Position numbers and translations under genes: made by a program | Shown: one piece after another, positions 50,233 to 61,740 of the stretch | Layout of the letters: every line of letters starts with the position of its first letter | Numbering within the stretch: position 1 is the first letter of the stretch | Notes under the pieces: model-generated | What the model was told of the DNA's origin: nothing | The model's input: only the letters and a program-made list of their open reading frames with translations | Database searches by the model: none | From: Lithospermum erythrorhizon | Lineage: Eukaryota; Streptophyta; Magnoliopsida; Boraginales; Boraginaceae | Length of the DNA stretch: 64,000 nucleotides | Assembly (NCBI GenBank): GCA_019722365.1 | Contig: JADFUC010000464.1 | Location: 124,001-188,000 of the forward strand | Direction: 5' to 3'

Positions 50233-51243
50233 TAACCATCACCCTCGCTTTACATGAGACTAAAAACATGTCATTTACTTTCCTTCCTGGGTGTTAAGTA
50301 CACACTGATTTAAATATCAGCAATATCGTACAGCTACAATTTTATTATGGTGTAATTATATTACATATTCCGTACATGACAGTTTGATGTAACTACATTA
50401 ATATAGGTTCATGACCATGAGTCCATGACTGTTTGATTCTCTTGACATGTAACTTTATTTTCATATCAAATTTCCAAAACAGTTTCATTTAAATTGTTTT
50501 CGCTTATTATGCTTTGTTTTAATACAAATTTTGGGAAAAGGTAAATCTCTCTTGTAATTGGGATACTAGGACTTCCTGGCAGGTCACGGACAGGGTCATC
50601 AGTGGTGCTGCCGAGGAAATGCTCCGATCGGCCATCCCAAACGGAGATTTCCAGAGTTGAATGTGCTGATTGTGAGAAGTTCATTGCTTGTTAGAGGCAT
50701 TCTATATGGTTCTCACTAATTGTGATGAGCTAGATTGTATACATTTATGTCAAGAGTTTCTACATGGGCTAAGAGTAATATGTTTCACAAGAACCGTTGT
50801 TTATTTTCTCATTGACTTCTGTGTTTCAATGTTCTTCTTCAGCTTGAGCAGAATGAGCAACTCAGGCAATAGAGCAACGGAAATGCTTATGTGAAACCAC
50901 TTGATTCCGCCGTTCACCTTAACAAACCTGTTCTTTGGGGTGGGGTGCGGGGTCATTATTGCTCAAATTGCCTAATAGGCTTAAGATTAGAATGTTCTTT
51001 ATGACATGTTTCTACTTTTCCTGTATTGGTTTGTTAGATATGGGATCTGAACCTTTGAATAAAGTGTACTTTAGATTGATTCTTGCATCAATCAATACTC
51101 TGTAATGAAGTATCAAATGCAGTACCCAATGCAACAAATTCAAGTTTATTTGCTTATGTATTATATCAATGTTCTGTTTAAGATTGCTTCTCAATTACAT
51201 ATTCACAAAGAACATGACGAACCAAGTCTCTGTCGTGACTGGT
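50233..51243. other. HIR 3' UTR and convergent spacer
   Basis: Contains the presumed 3' UTRs of the HIR gene (+) and of the RTM2-like gene (-). A short C2-domain-like coding remnant lies at 50540-50684 (-). Confidence 0.4.
50540..50684 (-). pseudogene. Fragment resembling a C2 domain
   Basis: On the minus strand the frame reads AHSTLEISVWDGRSEHFLGS and, a few residues on, DDPVRDLPGSPSIP. This resembles the LEISVWD...FLGG...VRDPPDSPL pattern of some plant C2-domain proteins, with a short gap. There is no start, no neighbouring exon and no acceptor I can defend, so it is probably a gene fragment. Confidence 0.35.
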
Positions 51244-51950
51244 CTAATCTGCACTAGTCTGCATCTTTCGAGAAACAATGATGCCTAATGAAAATGCCAA
51301 TACTCCTGTAACAATAAATGCCTTGTTCTCTTTCAACATTTCTTTTACTGCTTCAAAGAGCGAATGATATGTATCCCATGATGCCATTTCTGTGTGTGCA
51401 TCGTAAAATGTTTCTTCGTCGTTGTGTTGATGAATATTGGGAATCTTTTCAATCTCCGGGTGTTTTGTTGCATTCTGCTCAGGTTGTTGTTCTTGATTGT
51501 TACTAACAGTTTCGGCTTGAGGAGGCTCTTCTGCACTGTTTGTTTTCACTTTCTTTGGGATGAGTACATACAGAATCTCATCTTCAAATTTACCTCCAGT
51601 TTCATCAATGCTTGAGTTTTCTGGGATGTCATAGGACTGGCGAAAGCGGATGGATTTATTTGGATTTACCTTCCTCTCTCCACTTACTATTACATGGCCA
51701 TTGTTGTCAACTTGAAGCTTCACCTCTTCCTTTTTAAATCCTTAAATCCATGTGACAAAAGAGGCAAAAAAGTTAGAATTTCTTGAAAATCGATATGATG
51801 AAAGATAAAACATTGTTCAATCCTTCAAAATGAATATGGATGTTCCATACCTGGAAGATCAATTAGGAGACAATGGCAATCTGAGTCCTCGGTCCAGCCA
51901 GAAGACGGAACAATCTCATCGCGACCTCTTAGGTCTCCTCCTAAAGCCAT
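51244..51950 (-). CDS. RTM2-like protein: HSP20/alpha-crystallin domain with C-terminal membrane anchor
   Basis: Two exons (51950-51851 and 51740-51244) join in phase to give 198 residues. The alpha-crystallin-like domain runs from SSGWTEDSDCHCLLIDLPG through FKKEEVKLQVDNNGHVIVSGER to GGKFEDEILYVLIPKK (about residues 16-105). A polar, Glu/Gln-rich linker follows, and near the end a hydrophobic helix AFIVTGVLAFSLGIIV is followed by SRK. This architecture is that of the RESTRICTED TEV MOVEMENT 2 group, phloem small-HSP-like proteins that in Arabidopsis limit long-distance potyvirus movement; most family members have no proven role. The GxL of canonical HSP20 is VLIP here, so chaperone activity is uncertain. 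The frame is intact. Confidence 0.87.
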
Positions 51951-53259
51951 TGACGATGATGAAGATGATGATTTATGGGAATTGCAAGAGATGTTTTGTT
52001 GTATTGATGCTTACTAAGTTGTTCAGTTATGCAGATAAATATATATAATGTCAAGATATTTGACATAGCACACAAGATAGATGTTCCATGACTGAATACA
52101 GAAGATGGCCTGATATAGAATTGCTTTTCTTGCAAGATCATGCATTGTTATTCCAAACTGAAAACCAACCTATAGTCAAGAGGCTGTTAAGTTTACGGAG
52201 TTGGGAAAAATATTCTTTGCTTTTCTGGGTTTGATGAAGATATCCTTTATTTACTGAAATTAACATAGTCTACCAAATTATGTTATTTTAATTTCAAATT
52301 TATGTGTCCTGTTTAAATATTTGAAATTTGATTTTATTATTTACTTAGATTTTACACAAAAATACCAAGTCTCCTTGAGTATATAGTCGTGCTCAAGAAG
52401 GGCATAATGTTGAAATTTATGTGGTCTAATTATGCATTTTTGGCTTCTGAAATAAATCTATCATTAACGGTTCATTGGATCTTCAAAAAAATACAATAAT
52501 CATCCTTGTTGGATGGAGCTGAATCATACCATGCGACAAACAATATTGCGTAAAGTAGGGACATTTTTTTAACAAAAATCATATAAAATGCTGGCGACAA
52601 GCATGCTAAAGTCGGTGGCAAAACCCTGTATATCACCCATCCATTACAGACTACTTTATTCTATTACTCCTATTTATAAATGACATTTTGGAACCCCAAC
52701 TCTAATACACAAAATCCATGTATTTGATATCATAAAAAGTTAAATGACTTATTTAGACTAATGGATAGAGTAGTCACTAGACAATCACCTTCAATACAAA
52801 CAATTAAGATGAGAAGGTGCCAAGTTGGGACTTGGGAGTAGAAAATACTTGCTTCCATTCAAATTCAATTAAGAAGTTGGTATTTTTCTCAATTCCTTAA
52901 AAAAGTTTTCCATCCGAAAATTTTATATATTTATGCTTAAATTACACCTTTAAAAAAATACTCCGTAGATCATTGTACTAGAGGTGATACATAGTCGATA
53001 TTGTTACATACCTATTATGCATATTGGTGGGAGTGATTGGTGACTTGTTTCCATATCATTATTTCAATTATTTCACTTCAGAACTTTATTTTTCACATCT
53101 TTCGCTTTGAGATATCATTTTTAAAACAAAACTTTATTTTCTACCATTTTTGTCATGTGATAGTATTTTCTACCACCCGAGAAAGTGTTTTTCGTTAAGT
53201 CACGCCCCAAAACAATACTTTTTTACCCGATTCATCCTGCAACATGATTCCATAACTGG
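51951..53259. other. Promoter of the RTM2-like gene and AT-rich spacer
   Basis: AT-rich DNA with a plausible minus-strand TATA (TTATATATATTT) at about 52034-52045, some 85 bases upstream of the start codon. No further exon is seen. Confidence 0.4.
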
Positions 53260-53782
53260 TAGTGCTGTTAACGAGCCGGGTACGAGCGGGTACCGGGTTA
53301 CCCGGCCGGGTTTTCTCTTTACCGAGCCGGGTAATTACCCGGTACTTTCGAGTAACGAGTAAAAAAAATTACTCGAGTGTCGCTCGATTAACCTTCGAGC
53401 GGGTATCGAGCCGGGTTTTTTGAGCCGGGTAACGAGCGGGTACCGGGTTACCCGGTCCTTTAGCAAATTTGAGCATTTTTTTTTGTATTTTAAGGAAGTA
53501 ATATTTAATTTTATACAATATATAATATTTTAAGAATTTTTGTTTGTCTTTTTTGTATTTGAAGTCCAAGAAATTAGTATTATTTTATTTTACATAATAT
53601 ATAATACTTTATTTTATTTTTTATCGAGTAATATCCGAGCGGGTACCGGGTTACTCGATAAGCCATCGAGTAAAAAAATTACTCGAGTATCGCTCGATTA
53701 AGATTCGAGCGGGTTTTCGAGCCGGATTTTTCGAGCGGGATAACGAGCGGGTACCAGATTACCCGGTCCATTACTAGCACTA
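53260..53782. mobile_element. Non-autonomous hAT-type MITE
   Basis: The left end TAGTGCTGTTAACGAGCCGG and the reverse complement of the right end TAGTGCTAGTAATGGACCGG form imperfect terminal inverted repeats. Flanking bases 53252-53259 (ATAACTGG) and 53783-53790 (ATAACTAG) agree at seven of eight positions, the target duplication length of hAT transposons. Inside, the word GAGCGGGTACCGGGTTACCCGG recurs near both ends and in the middle. Two similar blocks of about 90 bases (53371-53457 and 53680-53768) are spaced about 310 bases apart. There is no transposase, so it would need one supplied by another element. Confidence 0.85.
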
Positions 53783-54510
53783 ATAACTAGTGAACAAATA
53801 CTAGATAATTATATTTCCTCCAAGACCAACCATTAAGTCCACATATTTGACAATTAAATTCCCAATTTCAATCATCCACTAACAAAACCTCAACAACCAC
53901 ACCACCTCTCCACAAAAAACCTCTCACAAGTCACATACCCATACCCAAACTTTTGACTATCCTACTCAATACTTATTATGGCACAACCACTATGATCCAA
54001 CAAAATTCCTAAAACGGGGTCCTCTATCTCATGTGTAAACCTCAGATCAATCATCATCTCTCCTTGATTTAATGTATTATGAACATAATCTTTAGTTATA
54101 ATTTAATCATCAACACATAATTATATACATCGAAAGGCTCGATGAAACTCATTGAAAGAAGACGCAAGATCCTCGTAAAAAATCTATCCGAACATAACCT
54201 AAGGATAAAGATACCAACAAATTGAACCTCACAAATCCTGGTGAAAATTTCCAAGCAGATCTGCTTTCTTCATTCACGCGTACACAGTACCCCACCCCCC
54301 CAAACCACACCCACTCATTCGGGCATTCCACTCTTGATTCTTGATCATAGTGCTCCTCTGTGATTCCACTATTCCCACCCGTGAACCCCTTTTTATTCCA
54401 ACTTTTTGTCATCTAGATTAGCGACATTAATCATACTCTAACCAATCTCCATATCATCACATAATCGTGACACTTAATTAGTTACAGTTACACTAATAAA
54501 TAAAATAATT

Positions 54511-57042
54511 ATGCACCCCAAGAAACCCATAAAACCCACTAAATTCTTGAAACAATTTTCCAAATTCAACCTATTTTTCATCACAATGGCATCTTTATTC
54601 ACAATTGCTCTAATCATATCTCTGGTTCTTTTCTTCTCAATCTCCTCAGCCTCTCACCACCACCATAATAATAATAAATCACCACATAATTCACAAATTG
54701 CATCAAATCCATTAGTGCATGAAGCATGTAAGGCCTCACGTGACCCATCTACGTGTGAGATTTCTATAGCAAATTTCAAGAATTTGCCATCTTCCAATCC
54801 TACGTTGGTTGATGTTATTCAATCAGCTGTTGGGGTGTCTAACGATAAGCTTCAGGTGGGCAGTTCATGTTTGTTCAGTCCAACACCAAAAAAATTTAAA
54901 AATGAAAAATGCCATCGTAATTATATATTCTGTACTATTCGTTTTAATTGTCATTTTTATTTTTTCGTGTCATTTTTTGACTATCACGAGTAAGTTTTAC
55001 TCATTATTCTAATAAATATAAATTTGATATGTTTGGATTTGTCCTTGAAAATAATTTTTATAATATTATTTTCTTAAGTAAAAATTAATTGATAGTTAAA
55101 GTTTGACCGAGTAAAACGAATATATCAATTAAATTGAGTTAGAGACAGTATTAGCTATATTATTTACATTAAAAAATAGGAATAATTTTGTGTTATGCGT
55201 GTTACTTTTATGTGTATTTTATAGTTGTACGATATTTAAATGTTAGAAATGATAATCCGAACACGCACTACTAATGTCATAGATCCACCCTGCAGGTGGG
55301 TGTGTCTATGGTGAAAAATATATTGAGTTTATCTTCAGGGAATCTTAACCGTTCAAATGCTGCAAAAGTGTGTATTGAGGTGTTGGGTTACTCCGCTTAT
55401 AGGATGGATTCGACGGTCGAGGTCTTGCCACGTGGCGACAAGATCAAGGATGCTCGAGCTTGGATGAGTGCTGCATTGGCTTACCAGTATGATTGCTGGT
55501 CAATGATGGGGTTGAGTAGCAATGCTTTGAGTATGATGTGGAATTATGATAATTTTGGTGATAAAAAACCGAGATGTAGCAAGGTCTGCCAAGACCGGAA
55601 GGAACAGGTTTGGGATCGGGTTGAGTAGTCGAAGGGTGGGTTTAAAGAAGAGCTCGGGTAGGAGGTCGGGTTTGAAGTTAGGGGTGCCGGGTGGGTTGAA
55701 GGCGGATGTGACGGTTTGTAAGACTGGCGGGTGTGATTACAAGGCGGTGCAAGAGGCGGTGAATGCTGCCCCGGCTAATTCCGGGAAGAGGTTTGTGATC
55801 GGTATTAAGGAGGGTGTGTATGAGGAGATTGTTAGGGTACCATTGGAGAAGAAAAATGTGGTGTTTTTAGGTGATGGGATAGGTAAAACAGTAATTACAG
55901 GGTCCTTGAATGTTGGCCAGCCTGGGATGACAACCTTAAATTCTGCAACTGTTGGTATGTAGTTTCTGATTTCCAAGCTTCTTTTGCTTGTTAAAATGTT
56001 GGTTAAATCATGTTATTAATGTGATGTTTGTTAGTTCTTTGATCACATTAGTGTCAAGTGTCGACAGTCTACAAATCATGTTAATTGGCCATTCTAACAT
56101 GTTTTAGTATCATACTATCATTAGTATTAAATCCATTAGAAGGTTTGTGCTCAACTCTTTGGGTCAATTCGAAAATAGCCTCCCTGTTGTCGCAAGGGTA
56201 AGGCTGAGTACTATCCGCCCCTCCCCCTGCACCGCTTAGGTGGGAGCCTCTTAAGAGGCATCGGCGCATGTTGAGATGTTGAGTTGAGTAAGAAAATTGC
56301 TCAAATATTGAAGTTTAGCCCTGAAGCTATCATCTTCGACTGTTTTTGCAGCTGTTGTCGGTGACGGGTTCATGGCGACGGGGCTCACCATTCAGAACAC
56401 AGCAGGTTCTGATGCACATCAAGCAGTAGCCTTCCGATCTGATAGCGATCTTTCATTCTTAGAAAACTGTGAATTCTTAGGCAATCAAGACACTCTTTAC
56501 GCCCACACCCTACGCCAATTCTACAAATCTTGCCATATTCAGGGGAATGTGGACTTCGTATTTGGAAACTCAGCTGCATTCTTCCAAGATTGCGTAATCC
56601 TTGTTGCACCTCGGCAAAGTAACCCAGAAAAAGGCCATAAGAATGCTGTGACAGCCCATGGAAGGATAGATCCCGCTCAATCAACCGGATTTGTCTTTGA
56701 AAATTGCTTAATCAATGGAACTGATAGATACATGACCTTGTATTTCAGTAAGCCAAAGGGTCGCCTGAATTTTCTGGGGAGGCCATGGAAGGAATATTCG
56801 CGAACCGTGTTTATACAATGTAACATGGAGGCCCTCATTACTCCAGATGGCTGGTTGCCTTGGAGTGGAGATTTCGCGATAAAGACGTTGTATTATGGGG
56901 AGTTTCAGAATAAGGGTCCTGGAGCTAATGTTTCTGCAAGAGTTCCTGGGCAGCAGAATTAAGCAGAGAACGCAATGGGTTCACTTGCACAGTGCAAAAG
57001 TTTTTTATTCAGGGAGATGAATGGATTCCTACTTCCTCTTGA
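54511..57042 (+). pseudogene. PMEI-pectinesterase (type I pectin methylesterase) gene with two frame breaks
   Basis: The enzyme demethylates cell-wall pectin after removal of its inhibitor-like pro-region. Exons are 54511-54855, 55296-55954 and 56352-57042. A membrane anchor (FFITMASLFTIALIISLVLF, residues 23-42) and the PMEI domain ([29 protein letters not shown]) come first. The pectinesterase domain follows: [55 protein letters not shown] and [13 protein letters not shown], with catalytic Asp pair, Arg and Trp all present. Near 55562 an A6 run (A5 would restore the frame) shifts the link between the domains, giving a stop at 55626-55628. Near 56942 a base is missing in GTTCCTGGG, giving an early stop at 56960-56962. 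The family's ending (FIQGDEWIPTSS) resumes in another frame and stops at 57040-57042. The breaks are single bases in otherwise well-kept exons, so an assembly error is a real alternative to pseudogenisation. Confidence 0.85.
56160..56275 (+). repeat. Au-type SINE fragment in a PME intron
   Basis: It reads GGTCAATTCGAAAATAGCC, then AAGGGTAAGGCTGAGTAC and a TCCGCCCCTCCC...CGCTTAGGTGGGAGCCTC stretch. This is the characteristic body of the tRNA-derived Au SINE family. A second copy lies at 62690-62780. Confidence 0.65.
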
Positions 57043-59299
57043 TTAGCTATGTTGTTGTAACTAGAGAAGTTGATGAGGAAGTTCAAACAGCTTGTGTAGT
57101 TGAATATAATCTTATCTTAGTAATAACATTTATTTTTGTCTATATTACATGGGGTGCGTGTTTTAATGTTTTTGAAAAGTCTCGTAGATAAGTTAGGTAA
57201 GGAGTGATCAGATGATACTGGCCTTCTAATATCTACAATATCCTCATAGCATAAAAGTATGAGTTGTGTTCTTTTCGTTTATTGCCAATTCTTATATTAT
57301 CGCTTACGTATAGCCATGTTTTTATTGGTTCAAACATATGTTTTACAATAAAATTTTAAAAATGACTCTCTTGGAATTTAGTAGTGCGTAAATCTTTAAA
57401 TTTTTCTAAAAATTCTATAACAATTCAAGCACCGATTCCGATTTATCTAACTCTCTTTCATCTAATGCGATAGTTTTATCATTTTTTGTATGTATGTTAA
57501 TTCACCAAATATGTTAAATTGTCGATATTTTAGGTAAAATTATATAAAAAATATTGTGTCTTTTGCAAGCAGAGATAAAAATATTTGATATAATATTGCT
57601 TTAGATTTTTTTTAATTTTATCATAATAATAAGTAAATTTTATTTTAATGCAATGAATTGAATTTCCGTACTTAATTTTATTGTATGATACTTATTCAAT
57701 TATAAATTGAAAAATAATTTTTTAATCTAAAAATTCTTATTAAAGAATATATATACAGAATTATGTGATATTTTGTATTATATTTCCCGGCTGATTGAAA
57801 TAAAAAAGATTAATCGAATCGTATACAATACTCATAAAGAAATGCCAGTTGTCGATATTTAAATTTGGATTTTCACGGGTTAAATGTTAAATTCAAATAT
57901 TTTATTTTGTTGTATAATATTTGAGAGTAAGTATCAAATAATAATATTGACAAATTACTTGTTGAAGTAAATTTTTATTCAAATCAAAATTATGTTTATC
58001 GATGAAGGCGTAAAAGTTTGTCGATTTTGATCGAAACCCCAAATCGAAACATGAAAATTATTTGTAGTATGGATGGAGTAATAGATTTGGATATTTATTT
58101 TTTATTATAATATATATAACATGTTATTTTTGCTTAAATAAAAATATATTTGTCTATAAATGCAGAACACAATAATTAGTTAGAGTTGAGATTCGATATA
58201 TGAGAGAATTAAAAAAATATAATCTTCACTATTTAATATTGATTAGTAATTAGTAAACTAAATAAGATTATATTGACATAATATATGCATATAGTTTTCA
58301 CTCTATATGAAATATAATTGATAATACTAAGTCTAAAAAGCCACATACGTGAATATGTATATAATCATTTTATTGATGAGCGATTCGATGTATAAATCGA
58401 TACACTGCTTATTTGAATGAAACTAGCATGACGCTTTTATATTAGAATTTTTGTTATGTCAAAATTTTAAAAATTTTTCATATTAAGTAATATTAATCAC
58501 GTATATCTTGTGAGATTTAACTTTTTTATTAAAAAAATTATTCTTGCTGAAGATATACTTTTTAAAATAGGCATGTCATCTTTATTTCATTGATTTTCAA
58601 TATAATTAGTTTATTTGGAGTATTTCACATTCGAACAACGGCATCCCAATGTATAGCTTCTTTGGATTTCTTTTATTATTGTTAAAATAATTGAGAGAAT
58701 TTCGCAAAAAACCTCGATATTATTAAATTTTGTGCAAATACTATTAAAGACAAATTATTGATAAAAATATGTTAAAATGAATACGTAAAATAAATTAAAT
58801 AGTGAAAGTATGAATAATTTATATTAATAATCAATTGAGAAATGATATTTTCTAACAATACATGAAATAACATAGAGTATATTTTTATTAAAAGAGAAAA
58901 ATGATGTTTTTAACAATAAATAAATTACATAATATATAGATATGATAACAGAAACTTTTTAAATATTATTAAAAATTATAAGGGATCGTATAATATGAAC
59001 AAAATGAATTATGATATAAATAAAAAGTATAATTTATATATTTACGTAAATAGTTAATTACTTTTTATTATTATTGTTTTAATTTAAATATTTGGCGTAA
59101 ATACGCATGGGTTGCTGCAGTATGAAATCTAAGCTGTCTCTAATCGAGTTTTACCGTCCAATTTTATCATTTTCATCAATTTAGAGTCTAATTTTAACAA
59201 GATATGACTGAAAGACTCGATAATTTGTAGTCCTCCATTATATTAGGGCTTAGACTAACCAAATTACGGAGTATTTAGATTATGTTTATTAGTGTAACA
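57043..59299. other. PME 3' UTR and very AT-rich spacer
   Basis: After a short probable 3' UTR the sequence is extremely AT-rich with no coding exon or clear mobile element. Confidence 0.4.
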
Positions 59300-60840
59300 C
59301 TGGCGTCGGTGCGTTAATAGATTTGATGGGCGGCGCTCGCAATACTTGGCGATCACTTCCTTGCGTTTTGCAGCCGCCGCTCCACGTGCTCAGCGAGAAA
59401 CTTAAGATTAGATTGCATTCTAAATTACTTGAGGTCAAGCACGGCAACAGTAGATTGCTATAGGATGAGCTTTCGAAAAGAAGATGCGTCTTGGTAAATG
59501 AGATAAGTATCCCATCTCTGCTTGCGGTAGGGTATTCGACCTCCCAGCAAATACTCGGCGTCCTCGTTGAGCCCGCAGCAAATCGGGACCGTGCCGTCAA
59601 ATTGTGAGATTACAGAGGTGGCTCTGCGGCTCGAGGTGTCTCGCTGCGCCCGCGTAGCGCTTAGATCCCTTTGATTCCGGACGAGCTTTGCTCGATATCA
59701 TTTATGCCCGGCCCGCGCCCGGGTCGATGCGTTATTAGACTGATGGGCCTCCTGAGCCACCACGAGTCTTTCCGACACGTTTTATCACCATTCAGCGTGC
59801 TACATTTGAAACTTCCAGTCGCCCGATCCCCCAAATTGCGGTTCAGCAGCGACTTATGATGATTCTTTATATGATGAACTGAAAAGAATGCGTCTTGGTA
59901 AGCGTAGGTAGTCACCGTCAGATAAAGTATCAGCTAGCGCGTTTTTTTATGATGAGTAAATTACGACTCCCAGCCAAATCTTTTCAATACTCACCGTTGA
60001 GCACTTGTCTTGTCAAGGGCAAAATTGCGTCAGGTGGCTGAGATTAGAGGTGACTCATCACATTTGACCTCGAGGTGTCCCGCACTTTGTCTTAGCGTAA
60101 CGCAGTTCAGGTTCGGACGGCTCAAAATGCGTCTGGTTTATGCTTGCCCAGGCCAGCCGCCCAGGGTCGTCACGTTATTGGATTTGATGGTGGCGCCATG
60201 GCAAATTTCTGATGCTTTTCAGTAGCGTTTGTCTCACTCGCGTCTTCGGCCGAAAAACTACCGATTAAGATTCGCCCGATCTAAGAATTGCCCCGGTCAA
60301 GCGCGACTTAACATTGGAGTTCTTATAGGATGAGCTTAGAAAGATGCGTCTTTGGTGATATGAATTAGTCTTACGTCAATCTGTCAAACATGTCAGCCTT
60401 GTAGTAGCGTTTTGCGATCGGGTATTACAACTCTCCCTTAAATACTCGGTCCTCGTTAAGCCCTGACACATCCGGGACCGTGCCGTCCATGTGAGATTCT
60501 AGAGGTGACTCCTAATACCCGGAGCACTGAAAAATGTGTGTGTGTGTGTATGACTCACAACTTACCCGTCTCTGTGCAGGCCGTGCGTCCATTTTTTGAT
60601 ATGTTGATTAGTGCTTCTTTATTCTAGCCGAAGATCACGTCTTCTTTTAGGAAGGCTCATCGCATAAGAACTTCCGTGTTAAGCGTGCTTGACACAGGGC
60701 GAATGCAGAGATGGGTGACCGGCTGAAGTTGAATGACACGTCTTTGGAAAAGCTGCGTAGTGGTTTGTGGTCGGTCATCGAATCGATATGTCGGCCCGTG
60801 CGGCGGGCAGCCTCAGTTACAAATAGCCTCCAGTAGAACC
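59300..60840. repeat. GC-rich degenerate tandem array, ~430-bp unit, about 3.5 copies
   Basis: Blocks recur in the same order. The GCGTTAATAGATTTGATGGG-type block is at 59311, 59729 and 60172. AGATGCGTCTTGGT follows at about 59482, 59885 and 60342. CCCAGCAAATACTCGG..CCTCGTTGAGC, GGGACCGTGCCGTC and CTCGAGGTGTC come after. Unit length is about 405-455 bases because of many small indels. The array is clearly richer in G+C than its flanks. I see no ORF running across units. A ribosomal intergenic-spacer or centromere-type satellite origin is possible but only a guess. A short GT microsatellite (60535-60549) sits in the last unit. Confidence 0.75.
60535..60549. repeat. (GT)7 microsatellite
   Basis: Alternating G and T for about 15 bases inside the tandem array. 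Confidence 0.8.
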
Positions 60841-61540
60841 ACTTATACCGCGACTCTGAAAGATTTGGTAATCTGTAATCCTTTATTATATTGAAAATAT
60901 ATTTTGTGACTCTGTAACACATTCTTTTATACCACGTTAAATCTGTGTGTCATTCCATTTTTTACTTAATTTTTGTATCCTTCTTAAGTCCGTTACAACA
61001 TGTGTTTTATTGAAAAGTAACATAGGATAATTTTACATATTGGTGATGAATTGCTTGATGAAGCGCCCACTTCGTTGGCGTATCAAGTATGTTTTATTGA
61101 AAAGTAAAATTTGAGTGAATAATATTACGCGTGTAATCATTTGCAAGTTGCATGTATGTATGACTATCCATGTTTGTTTAAGAAGTGGGACCAATCTATC
61201 TGGCGTCCGAATCTATCAATCTTTTTCTCTCTTTCCTCTCAGCTTCACATCCAATAATTCACCATTTTAATACTACAACTATACTTCAAAATTATTGCTA
61301 AATTTCAAACATATATGAGCTAATAAAATTATTTGAATAAGCCTCAGCTGACCAATCTTTTTAAATGGCGTATGTACTTGCATTTTTAAAAATGCGTTTT
61401 GAAATCGTGGCTTTATCTTTTCGAGCCGAAATTAATTTTTTAAAGGACAATTTAGACAAGCATCCGAATAATTAAAACTCTGTAGCTGTCCATGCATAAT
61501 TTTTTAGCTTTGTAATTTTAATTAGGTAAATAAAAATAAA
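60841..61540. other. AT-rich spacer
   Basis: Nothing recognised on either strand. Confidence 0.35.
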
Positions 61541-61740
61541 ATAAATATATTATCTTGACGCTTGTCATAAGTAAAGTCAATTGGCACAAAGTTAACCGCT
61601 CTGCCGTACGGGGCAACAAGCTCTATGTAGTTTGGGTGGTCAGGGGAGCACCATGTAAATCCGCCCTTCTGCATTAAATCGCTTTAATACCATTTCTTCC
61701 CCAACAGCCTTGGCGCCCCAAAAGCGGAAGAATAGGTAAT
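61526..61740 (-). pseudogene. Unidentified coding-like fragment
   Basis: On the minus strand a frame reads SAFGAPRLLGKKWY, a TAA, then QKGGFTWCSPDHPNYIELVA, continuing with PYGRAVNFVPIDFTYDKR before AT-rich sequence and a stop. The lower half has protein-like composition and no AT-rich low-complexity character, unlike the flanks. I do not recognise the family. The internal stop and lack of splice sites suggest a gene fragment. Confidence 0.35.

Noticed and set aside
54149..54412. 87-residue minus-strand open frame upstream of the PME gene
   Set aside because: No motif, no splice partners, and it overlaps the probable PME promoter.
59289..60922. Open frames in the GC-rich array
   Set aside because: Frames differ between repeat units and are not conserved across them, so they are by-products of higher G+C.
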